Assembly: GCA_934489895.1 (NCBI GenBank)
Contig: CAKSST010000017.1
Span: forward strand, 1-37,551
Reading direction: 5' to 3'
Origin: an uncultured Eubacteriales bacterium
Lineage (GTDB): Bacteria > Bacillota > Clostridia > Oscillospirales > Acutalibacteraceae
DNA: 37,551 nucleotides
Positions 9,281 through 15,869 of the stretch are shown in pieces. Position numbers and translations under genes: made by a program. Every line of letters begins with the position of its first letter. Position 1 is the first letter of the stretch. The notes beneath the pieces were generated by a model. It was not told the origin of the DNA. It ran no database searches and saw only the letters and a program-made list of their open reading frames with translations.

Positions 9281-9298
9281 TAAACTCTCTCCCTACGG

Positions 9299-9325
9299 AA
9301 AAAAGCGGCAAAAATTTTGCCGCTT
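9299..9325 (-). terminator. Attenuating terminator between pstS and pstC
   Basis: AAGCGGCAAAA and TTTTGCCGCTT form an 11-bp stem; on the minus strand it ends in a run of T. It lies 14 bp after the pstS stop and before pstC. A leaky terminator here would yield abundant pstS mRNA and a minority readthrough transcript for the transporter and regulators, an arrangement known for binding-protein operons. Confidence 0.8.
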
Positions 9326-9338
9326 ATATTACCCCTTT

Positions 9339-10139
9339 TTAGTTTGCAGGTACTACGCCCGCGTCTGTGATTATTTGTTTTACATCATCTGACAGAGCAA
9401 AATCAAAGAACTGCTGTGCCGACTCTGACAGTTTTGTGTCCTGCTTTGTAACCAGTACAAAGGGGCGCTGTATAACATAGCTGCCATCTTTTATTGTTTC
9501 TTCATTGGGCGCTACACCGTCTACGGTAACCGCCTTGACCGTATCCTTGACCGAAGCGACCGAAGCATAGCCGATAGCGTTGGGGTTTTGTGATACCGCT
9601 GTAATAACATCACCTGTGGAAGTAAGCTCCTGACGGTACTTGCAGACATCTTCAGTATCGGTTATAGATTCAAAGCCGTCCCTTGTGCCTGAGCCTGCTT
9701 CTCTTCCTATGAGCACTATCTCACCGTCTGCACCGCCAAGCTCGCTCCAGTTTGTGATTTCGCCTTTATAGATTTTTGCAATGGTTTCAACACTCAGGTC
9801 TGCTATCGTATTTTGCGGGTTTACTATAACGGCTATGCCGTCATAAGCTAAAACGGTTCCTTTAAGACCCTTTGCCGTTTCTTCTTCTTTTAAATCACGG
9901 CTGGAAAGCCCGATATCGCATCTGCCCTCGGCTACCGCGGTAATACCGGTACCTGAGCCTGTGGGATTGTAGGTAAAGGTTGTTCCTGTCTCCTGCTCAA
10001 ATGCTTCGCCCAAGGCGCCTATAACCTTTTCCATTGATGTTGAGCCGTCGGTTGCAACGGTGTTATCCTTGCCGCCGCAGCCTGCAAGTGCGGTAACTGC
10101 TAATAATACTGCTGTTAATAAACTTATAATTTTTTTCAT
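9339..10139 (-). CDS. pstS: Phosphate-binding lipoprotein PstS
   Basis: Extracellular phosphate-binding protein tethered by lipid, 266 residues. The signal peptide MKKIISLLTAVLLAVTALAG is followed directly by Cys21 in the lipobox LAGC. Phosphate-binding loops are visible: DGSTSMEKVI, NPTGSGTGITAV, and GREAGSGTRDGF, the last two being typical of PstS. The start has GGAAGGA just upstream. It is the first gene of the Pho operon, behind a candidate Pho box and ahead of an attenuating terminator. Confidence 0.96.
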   Translation of the reverse strand: MKKIISLLTAVLLAVTALAGCGGKDNTVATDGSTSMEKVIGALGEAFEQETGTTFTYNPTGSGTGITAVAEGRCDIGLSSRDLKEEETAKGLKGTVLAYDGIAVIVNPQNTIADLSVETIAKIYKGEITNWSELGGADGEIVLIGREAGSGTRDGFESITDTEDVCKYRQELTSTGDVITAVSQNPNAIGYASVASVKDTVKAVTVDGVAPNEETIKDGSYVIQRPFVLVTKQDTKLSESAQQFFDFALSDDVKQIITDAGVVPAN

Positions 10140-10188
10140 AATAATTTTTCCTTCCGTTTTTACTATTTTATTTCCTTGTTGCGCATTT

Positions 10189-10233
10189 ATTATCTTATAT
10201 GAATGTAAAATCCGTAATCATACCAATGTAAAA
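10189..10233 (-). promoter_or_regulatory. Candidate Pho box and -10 region of pstS
   Basis: On the minus strand TTTTACATT occurs twice (10225-10233 and 10202-10210), starts 23 bp apart, about two helical turns. A weaker TATGATTAC lies between them. A -10-like TATAAG/GATAAT follows at 10189-10199. PhoB/PhoP sites are direct repeats spaced about 11 bp, so this is a reasonable binding site. The exact promoter elements are uncertain. Confidence 0.5.
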
Positions 10234-10240
10234 ACGCAGT

Positions 10241-10270
10241 AAAAAAAGCCGTACCCGAAAGGTACGGCTT
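10241..10270 (-). terminator. alsT terminator, distal copy with U-tract
   Basis: On the minus strand, the hairpin AAGCCGTACC-TTTCG-GGTACGGCTT is followed by a run of seven T. It is downstream of the symporter gene. An identical 25-bp hairpin lies at 10501-10525, but that copy has the A-run side only, so the U-tract has been left at this end. Confidence 0.75.
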
Positions 10271-10525
10271 CAGTCTGTCGAAAAACCTCTATTTGCAATA
10301 GTCGGCGGCGGTCAGCCGCATTTTTGTTTTTCCGGCGACAGGTGCGTAGGAAAAACCCCTTGTGAGCGAAAACCGCTTACAAGGCGGTTTTCAAGGGTGC
10401 GTGGGTGGTATTGGCGGGAGTAGAGTGCAGTCCGAAAATCCTTTAGATTTTCGGCGAGCAGCATTTCCGCCAAGAGAGTGGCGACTTTGTCGACGCTCTC
10501 AAGCCGTACCCGAAAGGTACGGCTT
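10246..10525. repeat. Structured 230-bp element flanked by a duplicated 25-bp hairpin
   Basis: The same 25-bp hairpin occurs at 10246-10270 and 10501-10525. Between them are 230 bp rich in foldable sequence: GAAAACCGC/GCGGTTTTC nested inside CCCTTG/CAAGGG (about 10357-10398), CCGAAAATC-CTTTA-GATTTTCGG (about 10432-10455), and GAGAG...CTCTC around CGAC-TTT-GTCG (about 10474-10500). The left end CTGTCGAAAAA and the right end read inversely, GCGTCGACAAA, are weakly alike. The layout suggests that a small non-coding mobile element landed in the alsT terminator and duplicated the hairpin. Short open frames within it are forced by the hairpins and are not credible genes. Confidence 0.6.
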
Positions 10526-10540
10526 TTTATTGTGTTTAAT

Positions 10541-11971
10541 TTATTTTTTGAGCGGGTTGCGCTGTTGTTCAAAATAATCCTTTACAAGCTTTGCCACAAC
10601 ACCCGACAGTGCAAACAAGGCTATAAAGTTGGGTATTGCCATAAGTCCGTTAAAGGTATCCGATAGATTCCATGCAACTTCTATTGTGGTTGTCGCTCCC
10701 ACAACTATCATTATAATAAATATAATCTGATAAACCTTTGTAACACTTTTGCCGAAAAGGTATTCCATACAACGTGTGCCGTAAAGCGACCAGCCGAGTA
10801 TGGTGGAAAGGGCAAAGAAGAAAAGTGATATTGCCACAAACAAAGATGCAAACTTGTGTCCGAAAACGGTTGCAAAAGCGGCTGTAATAAGCTCTGCTCC
10901 GGGCTTTACGCCAAAGTTAATGTCAGCACCGCTTATTATTAAGGTAATAGCCGTTAAGGTGCAAATAACAATGGTATCCATAAACACCTCAAATATGCCG
11001 TAAAGGCCCTGTGCTACGGGACTTTTGGTTTCTGCCGCGGCTTGACCGATTGCCGCGGAGCCAAGACCCGCTTCATTTGAGAAGGCGCTTCTGCGCAAGC
11101 CCCAAACAACAGCCTGCTTTAAGGCTATACCGCTTGCGGCACCTGCCGCCGCCTTAAAGGAAAATGCTTCGCTGAATATAAGTTTGAATACATTGCCAAG
11201 GTTTGAAATGTTGCCGAAAATAACAATAAGAGCAAATACAATATAGAAAATGCTCATAAAAGGCACAAGTATTTCTGTAACTTTACCTATACGCTTAATG
11301 CCGCCAAGCAGTGAGAAGCCAACAAATATTGCTATTAAAATACCAACAATCAGGCTGATGGTAAAATGCGCACCTTCTGCCTGAGGTACAAAGGCTGTAA
11401 TTGCGGTATTGATTGAGTCGGATATGCTGTTTGCCTGAGATAAGTTGCCTATACCAAAGGAAGCAAGCACAGCAAATATTGCAAAGATAACGGCGAGCCA
11501 TTTCCATTTTTTGCCCATACCGTTGGTTATGTAATACATCGGTCCGCCAACCCAGTCGCCGTCCTTGTTACGCTCGCGGTAATGAACAGCCAGAGTAACC
11601 TCGCAGAACTTGATTATCATACCAAGCAGCGCTGCAACAAAAAGCCAGAATACTGCGCCGTATCCGCCCATTGCTATCGCCTGAGTAGTACCTATAATAT
11701 TACCGGTACCAACCGTTGCGGCAAGCGCTGTTGTTATTGCCTGCAAAGGTGTAACTGCGCCTTTGCCTGCCTCTCGCTTTTTAAACATTTTGCCAAGTGT
11801 GTTTTTCATTGCGTAGCCAAACTTTGCAAACTGCATACCCTTTAAGCGTATTGTAAAGTACAAACCGCCTATAAATACACAGGGCAAAAGAATGTACATC
11901 CACGCAATTTCATTCAAAAGACCCGTTGCAAAATTTAAAATTGCATTGCCTATTGTTTTTAAAATTTCCAT
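10541..11971 (-). CDS. alsT: Sodium:alanine/glycine symporter (AGCS family)
   Basis: Cytoplasmic-membrane symporter that takes up alanine or glycine with Na+, 476 residues with about ten hydrophobic segments. Family landmarks: GKGAVTPLQAITTALAATVGTGNIIG, FCEVTLAVHYRERNKDGDWVGGPMYYI, WGLRRSAFSNEAGLGSAAI and STILGWSLYGTRCMEYLFG. The start is placed at 11971 (MEILKTIGN), with AGGGA 8 nt upstream; an in-frame ATG at 11989 is possible, whereas further upstream the frame runs into the riboswitch expression platform. The glycine riboswitch ahead suggests glycine as substrate or inducer. The terminator downstream has been interrupted by the element at 10246-10525. Confidence 0.93.
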   Translation of the reverse strand: MEILKTIGNAILNFATGLLNEIAWMYILLPCVFIGGLYFTIRLKGMQFAKFGYAMKNTLGKMFKKREAGKGAVTPLQAITTALAATVGTGNIIGTTQAIAMGGYGAVFWLFVAALLGMIIKFCEVTLAVHYRERNKDGDWVGGPMYYITNGMGKKWKWLAVIFAIFAVLASFGIGNLSQANSISDSINTAITAFVPQAEGAHFTISLIVGILIAIFVGFSLLGGIKRIGKVTEILVPFMSIFYIVFALIVIFGNISNLGNVFKLIFSEAFSFKAAAGAASGIALKQAVVWGLRRSAFSNEAGLGSAAIGQAAAETKSPVAQGLYGIFEVFMDTIVICTLTAITLIISGADINFGVKPGAELITAAFATVFGHKFASLFVAISLFFFALSTILGWSLYGTRCMEYLFGKSVTKVYQIIFIIMIVVGATTTIEVAWNLSDTFNGLMAIPNFIALFALSGVVAKLVKDYFEQQRNPLKK

Positions 11972-11989
11972 TATGAGGTTCCCTTTCAT

Positions 11990-12030
11990 AAAAAAAGCAG
12001 AGTAACTTTTTCTTTTAAAAATTACTCTGC
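11990..12030 (-). terminator. Terminator of the glycine riboswitch
   Basis: On the minus strand GCAGAGTAA (12022-12030) pairs with TTACTCTGC (11997-12005), followed by TTTTTTT, and then only a few bases before the symporter ribosome binding site. It is the expression platform of the riboswitch immediately upstream. Confidence 0.88.
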
Positions 12031-12061
12031 AAAAATAACAAATTTTTGACGATTTCTTATT

Positions 12062-12165
12062 ATCTCCGTCCTTTTGCCTGAGAGATTCATACAAAACATC
12101 ACTTTGTACTTGCACCTTCGGCATCCCGAAACGCTTACGGGACTTCTCCAGAGTACTATCCGCTT
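12062..12165 (-). ncRNA. Glycine riboswitch (single aptamer)
   Basis: The minus strand shows the conserved glycine aptamer core in order: GGATAGTACTCTGGAGA, then a variable stem GTCCCGTAAGCGTTTCGGGA, then GCCGAAGGTGCAA, a variable hairpin ACAAAGTGATGTTTTGT, then ATCTCTCAGGCAAAAGGAC and GGAGA. Only one aptamer is visible; no second one is found between it and the promoter. With the terminator at 11990-12030 it forms a transcriptional switch for the symporter. Glycine-on control is typical of the class; the direction here is inferred. Confidence 0.92.
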
Positions 12166-12219
12166 ACAGTCAATTGCTTTCTGAAAACTTCACTTAGTAA
12201 ATATTAAATTTACTTTAGT

Positions 12220-12247
12220 ATTATAACGTATAATTCAGAAAAATCAA
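12220..12247 (-). promoter_or_regulatory. Promoter of riboswitch-alsT
   Basis: On the minus strand TTGATT (12242-12247), 16 bp, then TATAAT (12220-12225). A TTGACA slightly further upstream (12256-12261) is 30 bp away and too distant to serve. Confidence 0.6.
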
Positions 12248-12285
12248 GAATTATTTGTCAAATTCAATAATATATGTTTTTATAA

Positions 12286-12314
12286 TTGACAAAGCTGACG
12301 AATTTTGATATTAT
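12286..12314 (+). promoter_or_regulatory. Promoter of the uracil operon
   Basis: TTGACA at 12286-12291, 17 bp, TATTAT at 12309-12314 (a TATAAT at 12312 would give a 20-bp spacer). It is divergent from the symporter promoter. The transcript would start near 12321, just before the leader ORF. Confidence 0.65.
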
Positions 12315-12344
12315 AATATGCAGTTAAAGTCGTAGGTGAACATT

Positions 12345-12431
12345 ATGAAAATACCCCGTCACTCACAATTTAACAGTATAAGCTTCAAGGGCTTTTGCCC
12401 TTTTGTTTTGTTCTCTTATTTTTGTTCTTAA
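12345..12431 (+). CDS. U-rich leader peptide of uraA-upp (28 aa)
   Basis: A 28-codon ORF beginning MKIPRHSQF, with a good ribosome binding site (AGGTG at 12334-12338, 7 nt before ATG). Its second half reads FCPFVLFSYFCS and is encoded by an extremely T-rich tract: 26 of the 37 bases at 12393-12429 are T. The stop codon (12429-12431) overlaps the first base pairs of the downstream terminator. A hairpin AAGGGC-TTTT-GCCCTT (12387-12402) inside the ORF could pause RNA polymerase. These parts match the logic of the E. coli pyrBI leader, in which low UTP slows polymerase in the U tract so that the trailing ribosome prevents the terminator from folding. The peptide sequence itself probably matters little. 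Confidence 0.75.
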   Translation: MKIPRHSQFNSISFKGFCPFVLFSYFCS

Positions 12432-12463
12432 CTGACTGTTGTTTTTCAACTGTCAGTTTTTTT
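12430..12463 (+). terminator. Attenuator terminator of uraA-upp
   Basis: AACTGACTGTTG (12430-12441) pairs with CAACTGTCAGTT (12447-12458) over a TTTTT loop with one T-T mismatch, followed by a run of T. It begins within the leader stop codon, so a ribosome finishing the leader covers its 5' arm. It lies 35 bp before uraA. No PyrR binding-loop consensus was recognised. Confidence 0.85.
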
Positions 12464-12498
12464 ATGGTTAATTTATAAAATGAAAGGAAACTCTAAAA

Positions 12499-13818
12499 AT
12501 GGAACTGATTTACAAAATCAACGACAAACCCAAGTTTGGCCAAACAATAGTGTTTGCCATTCAACAGCTGCTTGCTATTCTTGCCGCAACAATTCTGGTG
12601 CCCGCTATTGTAGGCAACGGTATGTCACAGTCTGCCGCTCTTTTCGGCGCAGGTGTAGGTACAATTGTTTACCAGCTGTTCACTAAATTTAAAAGTCCTG
12701 TTTTCCTTGGCTCATCCTTTGCTTTCATAGCCTCAATGGTTGCCGCTTTTGCAGGAGCTGTATCTGTACAGGCAGGCTACGCAGGACTTATCCTCGGCGC
12801 TGCAATGGCAGGTCTTGTTTATGTTATTATAGCGATTGTTGTTAAATTTGCAGGCGTTAAATGGATATCCAAACTTATGCCCGCTGTTGTTATCGGTCCC
12901 ACAGTTTCAATTATAGGCCTTTCTCTTGCAGGCAACGCCGTTGCAGACTTAGGTTCAAGTAAGGTTGAAGGCACTTCTGTTTATGTTTGCATTATCTGCG
13001 GTCTTGTAACATTGTTGACTGTTATTTTAAGTTCTGTTTTCGGTAAGAAAACCGCAAAGCTTATTCCCTTTATTATTGGTATTGTTGCAGGCTATGCAGT
13101 TGCAGCAATCTTTACTGTTATCGGCATTTTAACTGACAATGTTGCATTGCAGGTTATTAATTTTGATGTTTTCAAAAATATGACCATCTTCGCTGTGCCC
13201 GATTTCACCTTTGTTGAAGCTTTCAAGGGCATAAAAGCAGTTGACGGCACATTTATTGCAACTGTTGCAGCAGCTTATGTTCCTGTTGCCTTTGTTGTTT
13301 TTGCTGAGCACATTGCTGACCACAAAAACCTCTCAACCATCATCGATACAGACCTTCTTGAAGAGCCCGGATTGCACAGAACACTGCTTGGTGACGGCGT
13401 TGGCTCTTTTGCGGGCGCTGTTTTCGGCGGTTGTCCCAACACAACTTACGGTGAAAGCGTCGGCTGCGTAGCTATCACAAGAAACGCATCAGTCGTTACA
13501 ATCACAACAACCGCAATCCTTGCAATTATAATTTCCTTTTTCGGACCTTTTGTAACCTTCTTGGCTTCCATTCCCAACTGCGTAATGGGCGGCGTTTGCA
13601 TTACACTTTACGGGTTTATTTCTGTGTCAGGTCTTAAGATGCTCCAGCCCGTTGACCTTAATAAAAATAAAAATCTGTTTGTTGCCTCCACAATCCTCAT
13701 TTGCGGTATCGGCGGTCTTACAGTAAGCTTTGGCGCAGTTACAATTACATCTATCGCTTGTGCGCTTATCCTTGGTATAATTGTTAACCTGCTTGTTAAG
13801 GATGCTAAGGACGACTAA
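12499..13818 (+). CDS. uraA: Uracil permease (NCS2 family)
   Basis: Membrane importer of uracil, probably proton-coupled, 439 residues with about 14 hydrophobic segments. UraA-type features are AIQQLLAILAATILVP near the N-terminus, FLGSSFAFI, the substrate-binding EHIADHKNLS segment (near residue 272), and GGCPNTTYGESVG with ITRNASV. The ribosome binding site is AAAGGAA about 9 nt upstream. The gene is followed 30 bp later by upp, so imported uracil is converted directly to UMP. It lies behind an attenuator that appears to respond to UTP. Uracil specificity is inferred from these motifs and the upp neighbour. Confidence 0.93.
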   Translation: MELIYKINDKPKFGQTIVFAIQQLLAILAATILVPAIVGNGMSQSAALFGAGVGTIVYQLFTKFKSPVFLGSSFAFIASMVAAFAGAVSVQAGYAGLILGAAMAGLVYVIIAIVVKFAGVKWISKLMPAVVIGPTVSIIGLSLAGNAVADLGSSKVEGTSVYVCIICGLVTLLTVILSSVFGKKTAKLIPFIIGIVAGYAVAAIFTVIGILTDNVALQVINFDVFKNMTIFAVPDFTFVEAFKGIKAVDGTFIATVAAAYVPVAFVVFAEHIADHKNLSTIIDTDLLEEPGLHRTLLGDGVGSFAGAVFGGCPNTTYGESVGCVAITRNASVVTITTTAILAIIISFFGPFVTFLASIPNCVMGGVCITLYGFISVSGLKMLQPVDLNKNKNLFVASTILICGIGGLTVSFGAVTITSIACALILGIIVNLLVKDAKDD

Positions 13819-13848
13819 TATTAATTTTATAGAATCAAGGTAATTAAA

Positions 13849-14478
13849 ATGAAAAACGTAACAATTTTTGACCATCCGCTTATTCAGCATAAAATTTCCA
13901 TTTTGCGTGACATTAACACAGGCTCAAGTCTGTTCCGTCAGCTTGTTGAGGAAATAACCACTCTGATGTGCTTTGAGTCAATGCGCGATTTGCCCCTAAA
14001 GGATGTTGAGGTTCAAACCCCAATTGCTAAAACCACAACAAAAATGCTGGACGGTAACGACATTGCGGTTGTTCCTATCTTGCGTGCGGGACTTGGAATG
14101 GTAAACGGCGTTTTAAGCCTTGTACCCACCGCCAAGGTAGGTCATATCGGTCTTTACAGAGATGAGAAAACCTTTGAGCCTCACGAATATTACTGCAAAC
14201 TGCCCAGCAACATTGACGAGCGTCTTATTATAGTAACCGACCCAATGTTAGCCACAGGCGGCTCTGCGGCAGACGCTATAAAGCTCATTAAGCAGCGCGG
14301 CGGAAAGCACATTAAGTTTATGTGCCTTATTGCAGCACCCGAGGGCATTGAGCATTTAACAAAAGCCCATCCCGACGTTGAGGTTTACTGTGCCTGTGTT
14401 GACCAAAAGCTTAACGAAAATTGCTATATTGTCCCCGGTCTCGGTGACGCCGGCGACCGTATTTTCGGAACAAAATAA
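13849..14478 (+). CDS. upp: Uracil phosphoribosyltransferase
   Basis: Cytoplasmic salvage enzyme, uracil + PRPP to UMP + pyrophosphate, 209 residues, the normal length. The N-terminus has DHPLIQHKISILRD; the PRPP loop is VTDPMLATGGSAADAI; the uracil-binding C-terminus is YIVPGLGDAGDRIFGTK. It is second in the uraA-upp operon. Confidence 0.97.
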   Translation: MKNVTIFDHPLIQHKISILRDINTGSSLFRQLVEEITTLMCFESMRDLPLKDVEVQTPIAKTTTKMLDGNDIAVVPILRAGLGMVNGVLSLVPTAKVGHIGLYRDEKTFEPHEYYCKLPSNIDERLIIVTDPMLATGGSAADAIKLIKQRGGKHIKFMCLIAAPEGIEHLTKAHPDVEVYCACVDQKLNENCYIVPGLGDAGDRIFGTK

Positions 14479-14540
14479 GCTTTTTTAAAAAACAGTCTCT
14501 CACAATTGTTTTCACATCAAAATTTAAAAGTTACCCTAAT

Positions 14541-14577
14541 AAAAAAGATATGCAGAAGGTTTCTGCATATCTTTTTT
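14541..14577. terminator. Bidirectional terminator, upp / degV
   Basis: A 17-bp perfect stem (AAAAAAGATATGCAGAA and its complement) with a 3-base loop between two convergent genes, with A and T runs on both flanks. Confidence 0.92.
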
Positions 14578-14599
14578 GCTTTGTTATTTATTTTAAATT

Positions 14600-15472
14600 T
14601 TATCTTTCGTAACCGATAAAGAAAACTGCCAAAGTACCGGGACCTGAGTGTGCACCTATAACGGGACCAATATCTGTTATTACGTCTACATTAGCACCGT
14701 AATTGCTTTTCAGCATATCACAAAGGACATTTGCGTCTTCAATACAGTCGGCATGGCAAATATATACCGTGCCGTCCTTTTTATCCTGTGCAAGCTCACC
14801 GTATTTATTGCAAAGGTATTTCAGAGTCATTTTTCTGCCGCGCACCTTTGCCTTACTTATAAGGCGTCCCTCATTATCAACGTGAAGTATAGGCTTAATA
14901 TTAAGTACCGTTCCGACAAACGCCGCCGCAGAGCTCACCCTGCCGCCGCGCTTTAAATATACAAGGTCATTTACAGTAAACCAATGGCAGAGTTTAAGCT
15001 TTATGCTTTCAATATACTCTGCTGTTTGCTCAATGCTATTGCCCTCGGTTCTCTTTTGTGATGCAAAATACACAAGCATTCCCTGTCCTGCGGAAGCCGC
15101 CAGTGTATCAACTGTTATGACCTTATTATCGGTATATTTTTCTGCAAGGTTTTGCGCCGCCATTTTTGCACAGTTATATGTTGTTGAAAGGTTGGAAGAA
15201 AATCCCAAATAAAGAACATCCTTGCCTTGCTTTAAAATATTTTCAAAGGCCTCTTCAAAAACTGCGGTATTAATTGCTGAGGTTTTTGCAACAGCGCCGC
15301 CCCGCATTTTATCATAAAACATTTTAACAGACATATCTGAGTTTGCATATTCCTTATCCTCGCCGTCAAATCTGAAAGATAAGTCAAGGCTTAAAACGCC
15401 CCATTTCTTTAAAAGCTCCGCGTTTATATCACAACCGGAATCTGTAAAAATTACAAAATTTGTATCAGGCAT
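14600..15472 (-). CDS. DegV family fatty-acid-binding protein
   Basis: 290 residues of the DegV family, cytosolic proteins that bind a long-chain fatty acid; some (FakB) present it to a kinase FakA for phospholipid synthesis. Visible landmarks are the N-terminal VIFTDSGCDINAE, the SAINTAVFEEAFENIL loop with a TSxxx motif region, the SSNLSTTYNCAK segment, and the C-terminal DIGPVIGAHSGPGTLAVFFIG, which holds the conserved HSGPG. No fakA homologue is adjacent. It is monocistronic, with its own promoter (15508-15536) and AAAGGAG site. Confidence 0.9.
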   Translation of the reverse strand: MPDTNFVIFTDSGCDINAELLKKWGVLSLDLSFRFDGEDKEYANSDMSVKMFYDKMRGGAVAKTSAINTAVFEEAFENILKQGKDVLYLGFSSNLSTTYNCAKMAAQNLAEKYTDNKVITVDTLAASAGQGMLVYFASQKRTEGNSIEQTAEYIESIKLKLCHWFTVNDLVYLKRGGRVSSAAAFVGTVLNIKPILHVDNEGRLISKAKVRGRKMTLKYLCNKYGELAQDKKDGTVYICHADCIEDANVLCDMLKSNYGANVDVITDIGPVIGAHSGPGTLAVFFIGYER

Positions 15473-15507
15473 AACAACTTTCTCCTTTTCAAAAAAATCA
15501 CACGATT

Positions 15508-15536
15508 ATTGTACACATATCTTTTTTTACAGTCAA
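15508..15536 (-). promoter_or_regulatory. Promoter of degV
   Basis: On the minus strand TTGACT (15531-15536), 17 bp, TACAAT (15508-15513), about 35 bp before the start codon. Confidence 0.7.
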
Positions 15537-15554
15537 CCTACTGTAAAAAAAAGC

Positions 15555-15605
15555 TTCTCTACCGTACAAAACTTATTCTCTACCGACAGTAGAATATGTC
15601 TGTAG
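15555..15605. promoter_or_regulatory. Candidate regulator site upstream of the aromatic operon
   Basis: TTCTCTACCG is repeated at 15555-15564 and 15576-15585, 21 bp apart (two helical turns). The second copy overlaps an inverted repeat, CTACCGACA (15580-15588) and TGTCTGTAG (15597-15605), with one mismatch. It lies between the divergent degV and aromatic promoters. The binding protein is unknown. Confidence 0.35.
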
Positions 15606-15650
15606 TATTGACATAATTATGCAAATTTTATGCACTATTTAACTTTTTCC

Positions 15651-15679
15651 TTGACATATAATATGTTTTGATATATAAA
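15651..15679 (+). promoter_or_regulatory. Promoter of the aromatic amino acid operon
   Basis: TTGACA (15651-15656), 17 bp, TATAAA (15674-15679). Transcription would start near 15686, about 28 nt before the leader ORF. An earlier TTGACA at 15608 lacks a matching -10. Confidence 0.75.
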
Positions 15680-15713
15680 ATATATATACTATTTTTTTGA
15701 GGTGAAACGGGAT

Positions 15714-15785
15714 ATGTTCTTCTCTTACAAGTATTATTACTATTATTTTAAACAGGACTGCCCGTTTTCTTGCTGTAAGAAGTAA
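15714..15785 (+). CDS. Tyr/Phe-rich leader peptide of the aromatic operon (23 aa)
   Basis: A 23-codon ORF that starts MFFSYKYYYYYF and ends SCCKK, with GAGGTG (15699-15704) 9 nt before its ATG. It contains six Tyr codons, five of them consecutive, and four Phe codons, with no Trp. This is the hallmark of ribosome-mediated attenuation sensing charged tRNA-Tyr and tRNA-Phe, the end products of the operon that follows. A ribosome stalled at the Tyr run (15732-15746) leaves the antiterminator strand at 15755 free; one that reaches the stop (15783-15785) covers it. Confidence 0.88.
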   Translation: MFFSYKYYYYYFKQDCPFSCCKK

Positions 15786-15869
15786 ATTTTCTTTCAGCCG
15801 TAGTTTTTAACGGACAGTCCGCAACCGCTTATGCTTATTTTTAGCAAAAGACGATTGCGGTTTTTTTTT
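15755..15869 (+). promoter_or_regulatory. Attenuator: alternative antiterminator and terminator
   Basis: Antiterminator: GGACTGCCCGTT (15755-15766, inside the leader ORF) pairs with AACGGACAGTCC (15809-15820), 11 of 12 positions. Terminator: CCGCAA (15819-15824) pairs with TTGCGG (15855-15860), continued by inner pairs to TGCT/AGCA, then nine T (15861-15869). The two structures share only 15819-15820, so exclusion relies on two base pairs plus crowding. The pheA ribosome binding site GGAGG follows immediately. Confidence 0.82.

Noticed and set aside
10312..10572. Minus-strand open frame in the structured element
   Set aside because: It runs through hairpins and a terminator, has no ribosome binding site and resembles no protein; structure explains the sequence better.
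12334..12463. PyrR-binding loop or a riboswitch as the uraA control
   Set aside because: I could not find the PyrR anti-antiterminator consensus or a known aptamer core; the leader ORF, U tract and terminator account for nearly the whole region.
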